This document shows positions 62,257 to 64,000 of a DNA stretch of 64,000 bases, piece by piece (within the stretch, counting starts at the first letter, position 1; each line of letters starts with the position of its first letter). This DNA is from Pseudomonadales bacterium (GTDB taxonomy: Bacteria > Pseudomonadota > Gammaproteobacteria > Pseudomonadales > IMCC2047), in the NCBI GenBank assembly GCA_024234615.1, contig JACKNY010000001.1, forward strand, positions 1,516,501 to 1,580,500, in the 5' to 3' direction. The translations under genes and the position numbers were made by a program. Under the pieces are notes generated by a model. It worked only from the letters and a program-made list of their open reading frames with translations. It searched no databases and had not been told where the DNA came from.

Positions 62257-64000
62257 CTAGAGCTCCGTCACCGGCATTTTTTCGATTTTAGCGGCACAGT
62301 ATTTAAACTCGGGAATTTTACCAAAAGGGTCCAGTTTTGGATTGGTTAAAAAATTGGCAGCACTTTCGGAAAAGCAAAACGGCATAAATAACAACCCTTC
62401 GGCAACATCGGAATCTTGTCGCACCTTCACGTTAATGGCGCCGCGTCGGGTTGATACACGGACATGGTCGCCCGCCTGAATACCCATCTTACGCATATCT
62501 CTGGAATTCATTGTAATAATGGCTTCCGGCTCCAGGTCATCCAAAGCATCTGAACGCCGAGTCATTGAACCGGTATGCCAATGCTCCAATAACCGGCCGG
62601 TCGAAAGAATCATTGGATAGTCTTTGTCAGGTTGCTCGTCAGGCGGGACTATGGCTGCGGGTACGATTGTGGCCTTGCCCGATTCAGTTGGAAATTTATC
62701 GGTAAAAACGACGTCCTGACCCGGCTGATCCGGCGCATGACAGGGATACATCACGCTATTCTCACTGAGCAGGCGACTCCAGCTAATGTTGCTCAGCGAA
62801 TGCATGGCTTGATGCATTTCCTCGAAAACCTCCTGTGGGCCCTGATAATGCCAATCTAACCCCATGCCTTGAGCGATCCGTTGAATGATCCACCAATCGT
62901 GCTTAGCCTCACCCGGTAGCGGCACGGCCTGCCGTCCCATCTGTACCTGACGGTTGGTGTTGGTCACCGTACCGCTTTTTTCCGGCCAGGCTGAGGCGGG
63001 CAAAATCACATCTGCATAGACTGCCGTTTCGGTTAAAAACAAATCCTGTACCACCAAGTGCTGAAGACCCGCCAGCGAAGCCCTGGCGTGATTAATATCG
63101 GGGTCAGACATGGCCGGGTTTTCGCCCATGATGTACATGCCTTTGATTTTACCCTGTGCAGCGGCATCCATAATTTCGACTACGGTTAAGCCGGGTTGCG
63201 GATTCAATTCGGTTTGCCAGAGCTGCTCAAATTTAGTTTGAGCCTGCTCACTGCAAACCTTCTGATAGTCTGGATACATCATCGGAATCAAACCGGCATC
63301 GGACGCACCCTGGACGTTATTTTGACCGCGCAGCGGGTGTAGGCCGGTTCCAGGTCGGCCGATCTGCCCGGTCATTAAGGCTAAGGAAATTAAGCAACGG
63401 ACATTGTCGGTGCCATGTATGTGCTGAGAAACGCCCATACCCCAAAAGATAATTGCCGCGCTACTTTTAGCGTAAAGCCGGGCGACTTCACGAATCGTAT
63501 TAGCATCAATCCCGCAAATGGCGGCCATCTCTTCAGGCCGATATTCACGCAGGTGTTGCTTGAGCTTATCAAAGCCAATAGCCATCTGATCAAGATAATC
63601 TTGCTTATACAGTTTCTCTTCGACAATCACATGCATCATGGCATTCAGCAAACTGACATCACTGCCGGGGTTAAATTGCAACATGTGCGTCGCATAAGGT
63701 TTCAACACTTGCCCGCGCGGATCAATAATAATCAGTTTGGCGCCGCGCTTGGCCGCACGTTTAAAAAAGGTTGCTGCAACAGGGTGGTTGGAGGCCGGGT
63801 TGCAGCCGATGACAACGATGACTTCAGCATTGTCTGCCTCCATAAAGGAAGCAGAAACCGCGCCGGATCCAACACCTTCAAGTAATGCAGCAACCGATGA
63901 AGCATGACAAAGTCGAGTACAGTGATCGACATTATTGGTTCTAAAACCAGTGCGTATTAACTTCTGGAACAGGTAGGCTTCTTCATTGGAGCATTTTGCT
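62257..64000 (-). CDS. fdhA: Formate dehydrogenase catalytic (alpha) subunit, partial
   Basis: At least 581 codons are open, and the frame continues past the window edge, so the N-terminus is missing. The catalytic residue is a cysteine, codon 63907-63909, in TRLCHASSV, occupying the selenocysteine position of other formate dehydrogenases, with the essential histidine next to it. Further motifs are NNVDHC, EVIVVIGCNPASNHPV, FWGMGVSQHIHGTDNVR, GRPGTGLHPLRGQNNVQGASD and the C-terminal cofactor-binding domain TGRLLEHWHTGSMTRRSDAL. It oxidises formate to CO2 using a bis-MGD molybdenum or tungsten centre. Missing N-terminal domains would decide between the NAD-linked and other classes. Confidence 0.94.
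   Translation of the reverse strand, partial: AKCSNEEAYLFQKLIRTGFRTNNVDHCTRLCHASSVAALLEGVGSGAVSASFMEADNAEVIVVIGCNPASNHPVAATFFKRAAKRGAKLIIIDPRGQVLKPYATHMLQFNPGSDVSLLNAMMHVIVEEKLYKQDYLDQMAIGFDKLKQHLREYRPEEMAAICGIDANTIREVARLYAKSSAAIIFWGMGVSQHIHGTDNVRCLISLALMTGQIGRPGTGLHPLRGQNNVQGASDAGLIPMMYPDYQKVCSEQAQTKFEQLWQTELNPQPGLTVVEIMDAAAQGKIKGMYIMGENPAMSDPDINHARASLAGLQHLVVQDLFLTETAVYADVILPASAWPEKSGTVTNTNRQVQMGRQAVPLPGEAKHDWWIIQRIAQGMGLDWHYQGPQEVFEEMHQAMHSLSNISWSRLLSENSVMYPCHAPDQPGQDVVFTDKFPTESGKATIVPAAIVPPDEQPDKDYPMILSTGRLLEHWHTGSMTRRSDALDDLEPEAIITMNSRDMRKMGIQAGDHVRVSTRRGAINVKVRQDSDVAEGLLFMPFCFSESAANFLTNPKLDPFGKIPEFKYCAAKIEKMPVTEL

Noticed and set aside
63415..63885. 156-codon plus-strand ORF opposite formate dehydrogenase
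   Set aside because: Fully antisense to the conserved catalytic subunit; no independent support.
1..64000. CRISPR arrays, tRNA or rRNA genes and insertion sequences
   Set aside because: No regularly spaced repeat series, no cloverleaf candidates that I could support and no transposase-like reading frames were seen by eye; a covariance-model scan would be needed to exclude RNA genes fully.

Overview
The window looks like chromosomal DNA of a free-living, probably aquatic, Gram-negative gammaproteobacterium with mid-range GC. The evidence is the conserved gloB / methyltransferase / rnhA / dnaQ block with mltD beside it, an NAD-specific 180-kDa-type glutamate dehydrogenase followed by a DUF2835 gene, nhaB, gpsA, and a TonB-dependent outer-membrane receptor. 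I cannot name the genus. I see no tRNA, rRNA, CRISPR array, insertion sequence or prophage. Nearly all the DNA is occupied by genes.

Region by region: (1) 1-4316, minus strand, is a BatA/BatB-type operon of MoxR ATPase, DUF58, DUF4381 and two von Willebrand A membrane proteins; the last gene leaves the window. (2) 4692-18061 is an accessory catabolic-looking region: exported methyltransferase, TonB receptor, lipoprotein amidohydrolase, class II HDAC-type deacetylase, NTF2-like protein, MalT-type LuxR regulator and a fused hydantoinase/5-oxoprolinase. (3) 18182-25255 holds NAD-glutamate dehydrogenase, DUF2835 and gamma-glutamyltransferase. With the oxoprolinase these could feed glutamyl compounds into 2-oxoglutarate. 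(4) 25289-27257 carries an unusual TonB-like protein with two cytoplasmic repeat domains, and a phosphoribosyltransferase. (5) 27434-35254 is a complete nosRZDFYL nitrous oxide reductase cluster of the Tat-exported clade, with a candidate FNR-type promoter in front and a strong hairpin between nosR and nosZ.

(6) 35357-43175 holds an outer-membrane lipoprotein-sorting-type protein, sohB, a CPA2 antiporter, a TetR regulator preceded by a duplicated operator-like array, a stand-alone tyrosine recombinase next to a perfect 14-bp inverted repeat, pabB and a NUDIX hydrolase. (7) 43335-49527 holds nhaB, dnaQ, rnhA, a methyltransferase, gloB and mltD. (8) 49565-55898 holds a second, different MoxR/VWA pair, a TIGR03503-like VWA membrane protein with two small membrane proteins, and gpsA. 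(9) 56188-59027 holds an orphan ParA ATPase, an ammonium transporter and a conserved-looking protein of unknown function. (10) 59029-64000, minus strand, is a molybdenum-enzyme block: MOSC protein, DUF1244, mobB, an orphan molybdate/tungstate-type permease, mobA and a formate dehydrogenase catalytic subunit cut by the window edge.

The overall picture is a facultatively respiring heterotroph that can use nitrous oxide as electron acceptor and formate as donor. No clearly new multi-gene defence or mobile system is visible. The observations most worth a second look are the TetR operator array, the recombinase with its inverted repeat, the nosR upstream and nosR-nosZ intergenic elements, the nested inverted repeat in front of the second moxR, the duplicated-domain TonB protein, and the TonB-receptor/amidohydrolase/deacetylase/hydantoinase cluster.
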